From Ornithodoros turicata (Eukaryota > Arthropoda > Arachnida > Ixodida > Argasidae): DNA of 64,000 nt. This document shows, piece after piece, positions 53,871 through 64,000 of this stretch (position 1 is its first letter; every line of letters starts with the position of its first letter). The position numbers were made by a program, and so were the translations under genes. The stretch lies in NCBI RefSeq assembly GCF_037126465.1, contig NC_088201.1, positions 197,602,403 to 197,666,402 on the forward strand, read 5' to 3'. Under the pieces are notes generated by a model that was given only the letters and a program-made list of their open reading frames with translations, had not been told where the DNA came from and did no database searches.

Positions 53871-54806
53871 TCCATTCCTATCCCTCGTCTCGGGCTTTTC
53901 GTTATAGACCTTCATGATGTTTCGCTCCGGAAACTTTACCTATTTTTATGTAGAGTTATGAACGTACAGCCAGGCGCTGTTAGCAAATCACAGTACTTGT
54001 CTTGAAACAAGTATCCATAAAAGGTACACAGTTATCTTAAGCATTGCACACATCTATGGGACATGTTAATCACTTTGGAATGTCACAGACATGTCATGGA
54101 GGCGGGCACATGATTAGTGGTGTTGAATAGACAACTATCTGTCATATTTTAGGCACAAAAATCAATCTTGGCAGTAGAGACAGATGTACCTCTACATACT
54201 TTGCCATGACACAAATATTTGAAGCGACAAAGGTACTCTCTATTTTATTATGGTTATTAGTCAACACGACATTTGTCAACACAGAATGTGGGAACACAGT
54301 CTTGTACACCTAACTCTTCAAAATGGCCTTCACACATGACACATTGTAGGTCAACGAGACTCCAGATGTCATCTCCCTCCCCATTGGCTAAAAACATTTT
54401 CGACTACTTTGCTTAAGAGGAAGTTAGTACAAGAAATGCACACATTCCTTTTTTGGAGCAAGTCAGTATTCAGAGCATTACCATACTGTGGTGGGCCTGC
54501 AGTGCATTACGTGGTACAGCACACGTGGCACTCTTCTCCAGTTTTTCAAACTGACATTTCCGATAGTGGTTTATGATACGACACAGTATTTCTAAATCTT
54601 TACTGTAGTTTACCAGTTGTAGCAGTAAAAGATACCATTGTTTTCGATCACAGGACGCAAGCCGCCATAAGTGCTATACGGCAACAGTACATCCCGCTGT
54701 CTAGCAGTTGTTCGTGTTTGGACATGGTATGGTGCATGCAGGGTAAATTCCACGGTTAAAATATGCAAACGTGAACAACTGTTAGATGACATGACGTAGA
54801 ATGCTG
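53871..54806. other. no gene recognised
   Basis: No supportable coding region, RNA or repeat. Confidence 0.35.
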
Positions 54807-54808
54807 TA

Positions 54809-55573
54809 CAGAAAAACCTCCAAAGTCGGTCACCTCCCTACCTCTGACAACTCCCCATGTCGGACAAGATTTCATTGCACGGGCAGGCTCCCATTACACT
54901 ACACGGGGACTACACTACGTCCCACTACATGGGGACAAAATTCTCCATGTCGGACACCTTCCTATCCCGGAAGTGGTACAGGGTTTTCCGTGCTTAGTCG
55001 GACAAAACCCTGGCCAAATTACCTCAATCTCGGCCCATCTTTGCACCAAAAAGACCCAAAATGAGTCAGTGGCCTTGACTTTTGCCCCCTTGTTCCCCTA
55101 TACTGGCCTCAGCATTTTGTTGTTTTAGTTTTTTTAGTCCAAAAATAAGTGCTGTCAGTCTACATTGTAATTCTTTGTGTGAGCACTTGTCTTCTGTTTG
55201 TGTAGAGCCTTTGAACACGCTCTGCACGAAGGCAATGAAAAGCGGGCTGACGCTTCAGAGACAAGTCCTCGCTGCTCGAAAAGCTCCAGAGGTAATGCCA
55301 TTGAGTGGAATCTGAACGGAACTGTGTCTACCAAAATCAGTAATAATTATCAGTGAAGAGTGGGCAGAGGTTCCACTACGACCAGGTACAACTACCAGGC
55401 ACCACCACCAGGTACCACTAAGGACCATAAATTGAAGAAGGGGTACATTTCTGGCAGCACAGCTGTGATCTTTTCCATTTTCTGTTTCCCTCATATTCCG
55501 TAACTCTGACACCTCTATAAGTAGGACACGCTTCGGCTGCACCGCGGGTGTCCAACATGGGAAGGTTTCACTG
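54809..55573. mobile_element. pogo/Tigger-like element remnant, TA duplication
   Basis: Ends CAGAAAAACCTCC (54809) and, inverted, CAGTGAAACCTTCC (from 55573) are related terminal repeats flanked by TA on both sides (54807-54808 and 55574-55575), as in Tc1-mariner/pogo elements. The arms also share 'GTCGG/GTTGG.CAC' steps. The 765-bp length is too short for a transposase and I recognise none, so non-autonomous. Confidence 0.6.
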
Positions 55574-55575
55574 TA

Positions 55576-58080
55576 GTTATGCCCCGTGTAATGTGACCAA
55601 AAACAACATGTGCTTTTGCTCATGCTTCGAAGCACAGGCAAAATGAGCTGCATGTGAGGATAACATCATGAAACCCGAGGCGTGGAGGAAAAGGCATAAC
55701 TTTACGATCTCTGTGTCAGTTGTTTCATGTTGTAATAATTGTAATGTAATGTAATTGTAATGAGCGTAGCAGCTCGCCTGTACCTGAGAATAGGTTGATG
55801 AGATAGGTTTGATAGATTGTACACGGACCTTAGACACGCAGTGTGTGGCGTGTTGTGATAGTAATGCCACTGCCAATTGAAAAATAACGCTCCAGGTGGA
55901 TTATTTCGGTACAATCTCGAACTAAGCAAACCAAGGGTTGAAAAGCGATAAAAACCGGGCTTCTTGGTGGTACATCCTAACCATCCTAACAGTGCTTCGT
56001 CTGTTTTGTCTCTTTGTGTCCCCTGCACTGGGGTTTTATCGCTTTTAGGACATACCAAGGGGTAGGGCATCTGCGTGACAGGTTTCCCTGGAAGTAAGAA
56101 TGTAAATGTTAGCTGAAGTCATTGAATAATTAACATTATCAATATACTGCTGCAGGTCATACCAACAATAGCACACAATATGCTCCGATATGTCATGCAG
56201 GAATGTCTCTGTACTCACAATATTAGTACAGCAGCTACAGAAAGGCATAAGACAAGTTTTCGTATAACTGATACCACTTGAATGCAACACAAGCTTCTGT
56301 TGCATTGCTAGAACATAATAGTGGACAGATTTACCTTACTTAAACCTGTGAAAAAGAATGTACTGTTGCACACATGATGCTGTTTGAATGTAATCCTGAA
56401 ACTTCTCGAAAAACATAATTTATGACCGCAACTCATCAAGTGGAAGATTTCGATGTATCTTATTCAAAACTGAGAGAAGGTATGTGCTGTTGCACACATG
56501 AAACTGCTTGAGCTGCCCTTCAGGGCTCTAGAAGAACACCTTATTTGGGAGCAGAATACAACAGCTGAGCAAATATTTTAATTTGTACCTTACTCAAAAT
56601 ACACAAGATGTGCTGCCGTGCATATAATACCATGATACTGCTTAAATGTACTCTGAAAGCGCTGGAGTAAGAACACAAACAGCTCAGGCATGGTCGCTCT
56701 AAGCTAGCGAGCAACACAAGGGTATAGGAACACAAGAAGTCGAGCACAAGTGATAGAATGCACTTGATTCATCAGAAAATAAAACAGTCTGAATGAAAAT
56801 GTCTCAGTACCAGGTGTCACTGTTCCGTCAACAAAAACAGATGAACTTTGAAGAGGCGTCTGGGTGGCACTGGTGACAGGCTTCAGCTTGAAACCCAGAC
56901 GGTGATAGTTGAGATGTGGAGTGCAAGCTTTTCGGCGGTACCAGAATGCCTGCGAAATCATTTAACAAATAAGGAAATTCCAAATCTGCACTGAGAATAC
57001 ACCCGCTGAGGCGTAATCTCTAAAGGGTGAAGCAGTAACTGACAGATAACGTATTTTTCTTTTCTGTGTGATGGCATTTGCACCGCATGACTGACTTGTC
57101 TAACATTACGTGTCTTACGTTTATCTGCTGCCAAGTCCTGCCCCTGTAATGTCCTGCTGCAGATAAGGTTGGCACAGCATCCCGGACGTGACACCTTCAG
57201 CCTCGTATGAAACAAGTTGCGCATTGCTTCCGTAATATTCGTCTGAGCGATATGAAGAGGTAAAATCGCTGCTTTCGCAGGTTGCACCCAGTCGGAGTTG
57301 CAACCGATTGTTGCAGTCAATAGCTTTTTCTTTCGCCTTTCGGAAAGTTGTGGTTTGAAACATTGGAACTGCACGGTGAAGAGTTCTTGCAGACGGGAGC
57401 AAAACGCTCACACATTCTCCGCACGCACCACAGAACACGAAACACCAGGAAGTCTGTACTGGCTTAGCAAATGCTTTGCAGTCGAAGGAAGCGAAACTAA
57501 CGTTCCTCGTGGGTTCAGTGAAGTCCAGAAATATACTGGCTCCTTAATAGCGAACTGTTTACCACTTCCCCAATGTGAATCTGCGCAGCAGACGGCTCGG
57601 CAGAAGAAACTGGCGGGCTTGGCGGAAGAAACTAAGCCAAAAGTCATGCCAAGCCGGAGCGCGGGCAGACCACGAATGTGTCGTCGACGCAGGGTATGCG
57701 GGCCACAAAACGGAATGTCAGTGAAACTAAAAATTCACTTTTTCGAGAAACCGCGAGGAATTTCGGATAACTATTTTGCACACATAATCAGTGTTCCCTT
57801 ATGAACACATCGTGCGAGTACCATTCCATTCTGTAGCACTCGAAAATCGGCGTAGCTGAGCTTTAAAGGTGACAAAGTGGCATTCAAGCTACTACATTTT
57901 ATCACAAGTTCAGGTTCAAATACCGCTTAGTTTAGAGAGCCGATAACACGAATCTCTCTACCCCGCAGGATGGGCGTCCACCCCACATGGTTTTCTTTTT
58001 CAGCACACCCAGAAATTGCTGGTATTACCCATACAGCTGGTCTCCCAAAGAATAGAACCACAAATATGCCTCTATACACG
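55576..58080. other. 2.5 kb without a recognised gene
   Basis: Contains a small inverted pair AAAGCGATAAAAACC/GGTTTTATCGCTTT at 55942-56045. An open frame of 168 codons at 57298-57804 (plus) is antisense to other open frames (57438-57121 minus) and resembles nothing I know. A C11 tract follows at about 58086-58096. Confidence 0.35.
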
Positions 58081-58441
58081 TATCCCCCCCCCCCCTCGGC
58101 AGCATGGGATGCTGGGTACCCCCTTGAGGTCGACCTCTAGTGCCTTGCAACGTCGTATGGGATCACACTGACATGATATTTCTCCCCTAACTTCATTCGT
58201 TTTTGAAAACACCCTTGCTTACATGCTTTAGGTTAAAACGGTGTAACACGGGGTGCAGAAGGGTATAAATCACTTCAGCACCTTTTCTGATCCCAGCATC
58301 TGGAGTTAAAAAGGGTGCTTTTTTAAAAACTATTTTCTAAAAACTGTCTGTTACACTCTTCATCATGGTCAGTGCAGTAAAAAAGTGTATATCACTTAAA
58401 ACACCTTTTTTGTGTAGAAAAGGTTGTTTTTCGACTTACTG

Positions 58442-58616
58442 TGTAGCAACACCTCTGGAGGCCGCTGGGCAAAGCCAGTAGGTCCAGATACAATTATAAA
58501 AATGAGCGAATGCGCCATGACTGCACGTGAGGCATATGTTTACAAGTCAAGCGTGACACAATCCCAGCTATGGACGGCCGTTTCGAGTTAGTTGCCTGTT
58601 ATCGGCACAGCGTAAA
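58442..58616 (-). mobile_element. hammerhead element, subfamily 3, decayed single copy
   Basis: Aligns from 'GCAACACCTCTGGAGGCCGC' to 'GCACAGCGTA' with 53637-53806. Its hammerhead (58567-58611) keeps GTC, GAAA and stem III, but stems I and II carry mismatches and box one is CCGATAA. Confidence 0.75.
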
Positions 58617-59177
58617 AAGAAATTTCTTCGATGGCGCCACCTGTTCACGAATTATTCAGCCAGGGATTTTCGTGAAACAATTCTGAGAGGTTACTGGTAG
58701 AATTAAGCTCATATTTCTCTCCCAGTGCAAAATGGAGCGTTCAAGAGGAAACTTGTCTTCTGATCGCTTGCGGATAGACGACGCAATCGCTGCATAGAGA
58801 TAACGGCCGATATCGTCAGGAACGGCGTACAAAGTACGAGACACTTGAAGAAGTGACGCGTTAGATGCAGTTGGACGCTAACACCAGTGTTCGTTAAAAG
58901 GCTGGAGATATATGTAAGTTAATTTTTTTTATCCGCCATCGGGTACCTGGGGCAGCCAGTACTTCCATGTGGTTCACTGTATACGGCGCTTGACAGAATG
59001 CTACAGAAACTCCTCCTTGTTTTTAGGGCACCTTGAGAAGATCGGTTTCGTTTTTTGTTCTGCAAAACCGCTTCGTATTATGGTTTTCGCCCTTATGTTC
59101 TATCCACGTGTCATAGTACATCACTGCGACGTGGGGCAGCGTACACGAACGCTCTGCTGCGTACGAGAAGGACACTG
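58617..59177. other. no gene recognised
   Basis: No supportable feature. Confidence 0.3.
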
Positions 59178-59335
59178 AGTTTTATTATATTGTACGCTGG
59201 TGTGTTTGCGTACGTACGCGATAGCATGGTGGTTCTGCGCAATACTCAACGCTCTATTTATGTATTGCGCGTGCGCAGAACCACCAACTCTATCCCTTAC
59301 GCAGCAAATGCGATAGCATACGATATACTAAAACT
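59178..59335. mobile_element. palindromic MITE, copy 1
   Basis: Ends 'AGTTTTATTATATTGTACGC' and inverted 'AGTTTTAGTATATCGTATGC'; the arms pair for about 70 bp including 'GGTGGTTCTGCGCA'. Same family as 59500-59658. Confidence 0.8.
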
Positions 59336-59499
59336 CTATTGTGCCAGGATCGGTCGAGCTGAAATACATCTCAGACTAGTTAGGCGCTCATTGAGGTCCA
59401 CAAGCTCCCAGACAAGGAGCGTATTCTGTATAATTTTCTTCGCAGATTCAAGATTCACAAGATTCAACGTTCTCTCTTCACTTGAACAACTTATTAGTG

Positions 59500-59658
59500 A
59501 GTTTTAGTGGATAGTACGCTATCGCCTTTGCGTGCGTAAGGAATAGCGTTGGTGGTTATGCGCACGCGCAAAACATAAAGAGAGCTTCGCGCACTGCGCA
59601 GAACCACTACGCTATCCCCTACGTACGCAAAGGCGATAGCGTACGATACACTAAAACT
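59500..59658. mobile_element. palindromic MITE, copy 2
   Basis: Ends 'AGTTTTAGTGGATAGTACGC' and inverted 'AGTTTTAGTGTATCGTACGC', arms of about 70 bp with 'GCTATCGCCTTTGCGT', same length as copy 1. No obvious target duplication. Confidence 0.85.
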
Positions 59659-62382
59659 CTCTATTATCTGAAGCATCCAAAATTGGGATTGAAGTTCGCG
59701 TACAATCGGCTGACAGGCAATGTCCATCATTAGAACATGTAAGCAATGAGTGATAAAAGCATGGGTAAATCACGCGAAACGCTACGTGGAAGTTTATCAG
59801 TTCCGGAATATGGGCACATGTGTTTATCGTCTGCCTCACTTGATCGCGAGACAGGCATCTGCAGCGTTGAAAGTATATGATTTTTTTTCTGTTTTTTTTT
59901 AGTTCCTATTGGGGAAGTTTCTCGCGGTGCATCTCCAGTAGACATTGTCGTCATTGACATTAAGATACTACATCACTGCATTAGTGGATCAGCTAGAAAT
60001 GATCGAGAACCGCACGGTTCGATTTTTCCTATCAATTTTCAATAGAACACCGGCGTCCCCGGACGTCCATAATTTGGCTCATCATTACGACCCGGATATT
60101 TAGGCACTAAAATGGGCAGAAATAGGCAGCCGTTTATATTCCAAGAAGCAAATAGGCAAAATAGGCAGTAAAAATAAATAAAAACACAAGCAGGCTCTCC
60201 TGAGGATGTATATGGACTTTCGTGTCCAGATTTCCATGATACGCCACGCTACTGCTTGCCCTTGTTAGAATAATACGATACTATGCAAGCTTCAACTCCT
60301 CGTACAAGAATACTTCTATGTAGTGGTGCCGTTCGTCCATGCTTCGTTCAGTGTGAACGAGTTAGACGTGTGAAATGAACTAAACGAACTTGTTTTAGAG
60401 AACGTCATGTATTTGTCCTTCCTTCCTTGTCTCGTGTTTTTACCGTTTGGAAATTGCCCCCACTAGAGAAAACACGAAACGAAAATCGGTCACAGTTCAC
60501 TTGATTGCCCGTTTACACTTCGCAATTCCTACACTTCGTACTAGTACTATGGTGAGCTAGAAAGACTGGCATGGCTGATCGGCCGCTGTCACGTGTAGTC
60601 GCCGATGTGCCTGGCCGTAGATGGCGCCAAGTATATCTTGCTAGTACGATCGAATCGCCTCTGGCAGTTTGTCACGGAAGTACGCATCACATCCTGTCTA
60701 CTGACACGTATCGCTCTTCTCGAGGAAATGCGGGCGTACCCAGACCTTGACTTGGAACAACAAGCGAACTGCTTCTGTGTCTGTTCAAGGCCAGTGTATT
60801 TCTCTGGTGTGCGTGCTGAGTTAATATCTCGGTTTCACACTAGTGACGGTCTTCGCGTAAATGAAATGCGTCCCTGTTGGGACCGCATTTTTACTAGGTG
60901 ATCATCCGTGAGAAAAAACAAAACAAAAAAATTAGCAGATATCTGGAACACAGTGCCAGATATTTGCTTGGTTTTTTATGTTTTCTGTTGTTGTTTTTTA
61001 GCACTTTTCACAGTTTCCACTCCAGTTCATGTCGGACATACACACTATCGTATTTCCTCGCGAGTGGCGTGTTTTCACACGTCTTGAAGTCCGTGTCTTC
61101 TCAGCCAACAGAGCTTTCTACTCCGTGTCATGTCGAAATTTCAAGTGGGTAAAACAGCATCCAGCATTGCTCAAGGCTGCTGCTAACAGTGCCCGAGTCC
61201 GTGTGGCCGCACAGTGGAGACTACTGCGTGTCCGTGTCTTTCCCGTGTTTCTCGGGCACAACGCCCCGTTTGGATACATTTCCTATCGCTTCCGTTCCTC
61301 AAGCATATCACGACGGTGCAGCTTTGTCACTTCTCCACTTCAAGTACAGCTTGGGACAAAAGTGTGCCGAACACGGGGGTGTCGCACTTTTGTCGGGGCG
61401 ACACCCTAGCGCAAACAGGACTGGGCGCATATGCTGAGAGATGGACAGAATGGACAGTCACCCGTTGCTTGTACGATCTCTTTCTGTTAGCTAGCAGAGG
61501 GCCGCACACATGATGAAATACGCTACTGCCCAGTCAGCCGCTACAGCGTCTTCAACAGCTTCACAGATGATGCTAGATGATATCTCTAAGATATATTTCT
61601 TGGAGGCATCTGAAACAATAAGGTGAGTTAGGAAGCTAGTTTTAGCAAGGGATAATACATTATATGTCACATAAAATGTGCCAAAACTTGTGCATCACAG
61701 CTTAGCCAGACTCCCCGCGTATGCTGTTACTTGCGGTCCAATGACGCTTCTTTTTGTTTGTTACCAGCCATATATAGCGCAATAAGATCAATTAACTGTG
61801 ATAACTTGGGCTACAGCAAGATTGTCAGTAAGGCATTACCTGAAGAGGATGAGAACAATGCACATTGAATTCTATATCCGCGATTATTTACATTCTATGC
61901 AGATTTCTTCCACACTCGGGAAAAAATATGCACGACCCAAGCTGAGTTATTATGAATTAATAACGAATAAAGGAAGGTCTATTACTTTAGCGCACCGTTA
62001 CTCTGAGATACCAAGAATTGTTTTGATCCATGGAATTTTAGGTGAGAATCGGTCTATGACGTCATCCAATTGGTGTCATGGATGACGTAGTTGCATGGGT
62101 GAACTGTGTGCTCTATCCGTTTCGCAGGAAATACAAGTCAGTAAAAGCTGCAAAGTTGAAATGAGAACATGCGTTCCTTTCGGTCACCTGATATCGTAGC
62201 CGTTTTCAGAACAAAAATCCGTTCGATAGATCGTCCGCAAAAACTCGTAAAAGAACACATTTTTTTCTTTACTCTGTGCATTGCGCACCTTAGGAGACAC
62301 TTCGTTCCTTCACCCTTAATGTCAGGGGGCCGAAAGAGTACACTGTCATCGCTTGTGTCCTCGAAAAAGATTAAGGCGTAGG
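59659..62382. other. 2.7 kb without a recognised gene
   Basis: Open frames near 60605-60901 and 61029-61437 have no recognisable domain, lack codon-level support and overlap others. A short 'AAATAGGCA' repeat occurs at 60116-60167. Confidence 0.35.
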
Positions 62383-62567
62383 GAAGTGACACGATCTTGG
62401 GTCGGCGCTGATAGTGTGCCTCGGCCAGTCATAAATGCTCCACGGTGACTGCGCCACCTGTGGAGCCCGCCCAGTGCAAGCCAGCAATTGCATATGCAAA
62501 TGGAAAATAGCCGAAGCTCTCTATCTTCACGTTGAGCATATGTTTGTAATTTGATCGTGCACTCCCA

Positions 62568-62612
62568 ACCGAGGACAGCGGTTTCGTTCTACTTGGAGCT
62601 CTTCAGCCCGGC
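62568..62612 (-). ncRNA. array hammerhead 1
   Basis: Minus strand: box one CTGAAGA, GAAA, GTC intact; stem I GCCGGG/CTCGGT pairs with two G-U; stem II GCTC/GAAC has one mismatch; stem III has one mismatch. Confidence 0.7.
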
Positions 62613-62800
62613 GTAGGGAAGTGACACGATCTTGGGTCGGCCCTGATAGTGTGCCTCGGCGAGGCATCAACGTTCCACGGTGACGCCGCCACCTGTGGAG
62701 GCCGCAGTGCAAGCCAGCAAGCACATATACAAATGGAAAATAGCCGAAGCTCTGTACCTTCACGTTGAGTATATGTTTGTAATTTGATCGTGCACTTTCA

Positions 62801-62845
62801 GCCAAGGACAACTGTTTCGCTCTACTTGGAGCTCTTCAGCCCTGC
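62801..62845 (-). ncRNA. array hammerhead 2
   Basis: CTGAAGA, GAAA, GTC intact; stem II GCTC/GAGC and stem III ACA/TGT (loop GT) perfect; stem I GCAGGG/CTTGGC has one mismatch and two G-U. Confidence 0.75.
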
Positions 62846-63033
62846 GCAGGGAAGTGACACGATCACTCGTCGGCCACGATAGTATGCCTCGTCGAGGCAT
62901 CAATGTTCTACTGCGACGGCGCCACCTGTGGAGGCTGCAGTGCAAGCCAGCAAGTACATATACAACTGGAAAATAGCCGAAGCTCTGTACTTTCACGTCG
63001 ATCATATGTTTGTAATTTGATAGTGCACTCTCA

Positions 63034-63078
63034 GCCGAGGACAGCTGTTTCGCTTTACTTGGAGCTCTTCAGCCCGAC
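63034..63078 (-). ncRNA. array hammerhead 3
   Basis: CTGAAGA, GAAA, GTC intact; stem I GTCGGG/CTCGGC (two G-U); stem III perfect; stem II GCTC/AAGC has one mismatch next to the loop. Confidence 0.75.
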
Positions 63079-63266
63079 GTGGGGAAGTGATACGATCACT
63101 CGTCGGCCATGATAGTATGCATCGGCGAGGCATCAATGTTCTACGGCGACGGCGCCACCTGTGGAGGCTGCAGTGCAAGCCAGCAAGTACATGTACAACT
63201 GGAAAATAGCTGAAGCTCTGTACTTTCACGTTGAGCATATGTTTGTAATTTGATAGTGCACTCTCA

Positions 63267-63311
63267 GCCGAGGACAGCTGTTTCGCTCTACTTGGAGCTC
63301 TTCAGCCCGAT
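63267..63311 (-). ncRNA. array hammerhead 4
   Basis: CTGAAGA, GAAA, GTC intact; stem II GCTC/GAGC and stem III ACA/TGT perfect; stem I five pairs (two G-U) then a mismatch. One of the best preserved in the array. Confidence 0.8.
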
Positions 63312-63499
63312 GTAGGGAAGTGATACGATCACTCGTCGGCCCTGATAGTGTGCCTCGGTGAGGCATCAATGTTCTACGGCGACGGCGCCACCTGTGGAGG
63401 TCGCTGTGCAAGCCAGCAAGTACATATACAAATGGAAAATAGCCGAAGCTCTGTACCTTAACGTTCAGCATATGTTTGTAATTTGATAGTGCACTCTCA

Positions 63500-63544
63500 G
63501 CCGACGACAGCTATTTCACTCTACTTGGAGCTCTTCAGCCCGGC
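63500..63544 (-). ncRNA. array hammerhead 5
   Basis: CTGAAGA, GAAA, GTC intact; stem II GCTC/GAGT keeps pairing through G-U; stem III has one G-U; stem I GCCGGG/GTCGGC loses its first pair. Confidence 0.7.
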
Positions 63545-63740
63545 GTAGGGAAGTGGCACCATCTTGGATCGGTCCTGATAGTGTGCCTCGGTGAGGCATC
63601 AATGTTCTACGGTGACGGCGCCACCTGTGGAGGCCGCAGTGCAAGCCAGCAATTACATATACAAATGGAAAATAGGCGAAGCTCTGTAGCTGCATGTTGA
63701 GCATATGTTTGTAATTTGATCATGCACTCTCAGCCGAGGA

Positions 63741-64000
63741 CTCAGCTTCGGCTATTTTCCATTTGTATATGTACTTGCTGGCTTGCACTGCGGCCTCCAC
63801 AGGTGGCGCCGTCATCGTGGATTCGTGGAACATTGATGCCTTGCCGAGGCACACTATCAGGGCCGACCCAAGATCGTGTCACTTCCCTACGCCGGGCTGA
63901 AGAACTCCAAGTAGAGTGAAATAGCTGTCCTCGGCTGAGAGTGCACGATCAAATTACAAACATATACTCAACGTGAAGGTACAGAGCTTCGGCTATTTTT
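63741..64000 (+). mobile_element. inverted hammerhead unit at the window edge
   Basis: A full unit in plus orientation, head-to-head with the array, containing all the array landmarks in reverse complement; continues past the window end (next unit begins at about 63987). Confidence 0.85.
63891..63935 (+). ncRNA. type I hammerhead ribozyme, complete, with compensatory changes
   Basis: Stem I GCCGGG (63891-63896) with CTCGGC (63930-63935, one G-U); box one CTGAAGA 63897-63903; stem II ACTC/GAGT around CAAGTA; GAAA 63918-63921; stem III ATA/TGT (one G-U) with loop GC; GTC ending at 63929. Compared with 52945-52989, stem II changes G-C to A-U and stem I changes A-U to G-C, both on paired positions. 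Confidence 0.85.

Larger units (their letters stand above)
62383..63740 (-). mobile_element. 233-bp tandem array of hammerhead units (candidate retrozyme)
   Basis: The anchor AGCTCTTCAG falls at 62597, 62830, 63063, 63296 and 63529, an exact 233-bp period. The array has five hammerhead-bearing units; the left partial copy starts at 62383 without a hammerhead and the right one stops next to the predicted cleavage site. Units share 'CCACCTGTGGAGG', 'GTGCAAGCCAGCAA', 'ACATATACAAATGGAAAATAG', 'GAGCATATGTTTGTAATTTGAT' and the ribozyme. There is no coding capacity conserved across units. Ribozymes are on the minus strand. Confidence 0.85.

Noticed and set aside
57298..57804. 168-codon open frame as a possible host gene
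   Set aside because: Longest frame outside the elements but its composition is nondescript, it overlaps comparable open frames on the other strand and shows no domain, splice or repeat context.
58180..58440. second palindromic MITE similar to 4707-5030
   Set aside because: There are scattered 'AAAACACC/GGTGT' matches, but no consistent arms or defined ends.
62527..63471. recurring ~80-codon minus-strand ORFs in the array as a coding repeat
   Set aside because: They recur only because the DNA units recur. The frames run through the ribozyme stems, are not kept in every unit and 233 is not divisible by three, so frame is lost between units.
62400..64000. CRISPR-like array
   Set aside because: The 233-bp periodicity has no short repeat/unique spacer alternation; the whole unit is conserved and the context is eukaryotic.

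Overview
The window looks like a repeat-dense stretch of an arthropod genome, most likely a chelicerate such as a tick. This is inferred from a short interstitial TTAGG-type telomeric tract, spliceosomal introns, and a mix of Polinton, PIF-Harbinger, Penelope-like, CR1/Jockey-group and L1/Tx1-type elements; species cannot be read from the sequence. I see no convincing single-copy host gene. Nearly everything recognisable is mobile DNA, much of it nested.

Layout. 1-6.2 kb: anonymous DNA with two dispersed repeats and one palindromic MITE. 6.2-18.3 kb: a compact Polinton/Maverick bounded by inverted repeats. On the minus strand it carries protein-primed DNA polymerase B, an adenain-like protease, major capsid protein, structural proteins, integrase and packaging ATPase, mostly frameshifted. 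On the plus strand, between the ATPase and the right terminus, lies a spliced micro-exon gene of nine exons (five core exons of 27 or 18 nt encoding proline-rich units). 18.3-27.8 kb: L1/Tx1-type LINE fragments, one split by a 7.4 kb PIF-Harbinger compound made of an internally deleted copy fused head-to-tail to a near-complete copy with an open five-exon transposase and a Myb-like partner gene. 27.8-50.8 kb: a once full-length L1/Tx1-type LINE split by three insertions: a 16.7 kb block (29181-45859, with an 8-bp target duplication), a 1.4 kb LTR element with 163-bp LTRs, and a 1 kb segment containing a 79-bp tandem array. The 16.7 kb block itself contains a CR1/Jockey-group LINE split by a second Harbinger with a TTA duplication. 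51.1-53.9 kb: a Penelope-like element with GIY-YIG endonuclease, followed by TA microsatellites and short elements. 54.8-59.7 kb: a pogo-like element and MITEs. 62.4-64 kb: a 233-bp tandem array with an inverted copy at its right edge.

The most interesting system is the family of short elements at 52.8-53.9, 58.4-58.6 and 62.4-64.0 kb. They carry hammerhead-ribozyme folds (CTGANGA, stem II, GAAA, short stem III, GTC, stem I) with compensatory changes between copies, a 233-239 bp periodicity, and TA-rich flanks beside a Penelope-like element. This is what would be expected of metazoan retrozymes: non-autonomous self-cleaving retroelements thought to use Penelope-type machinery. The second notable system is the Polinton micro-exon gene, whose splice junctions create PPxY motifs.
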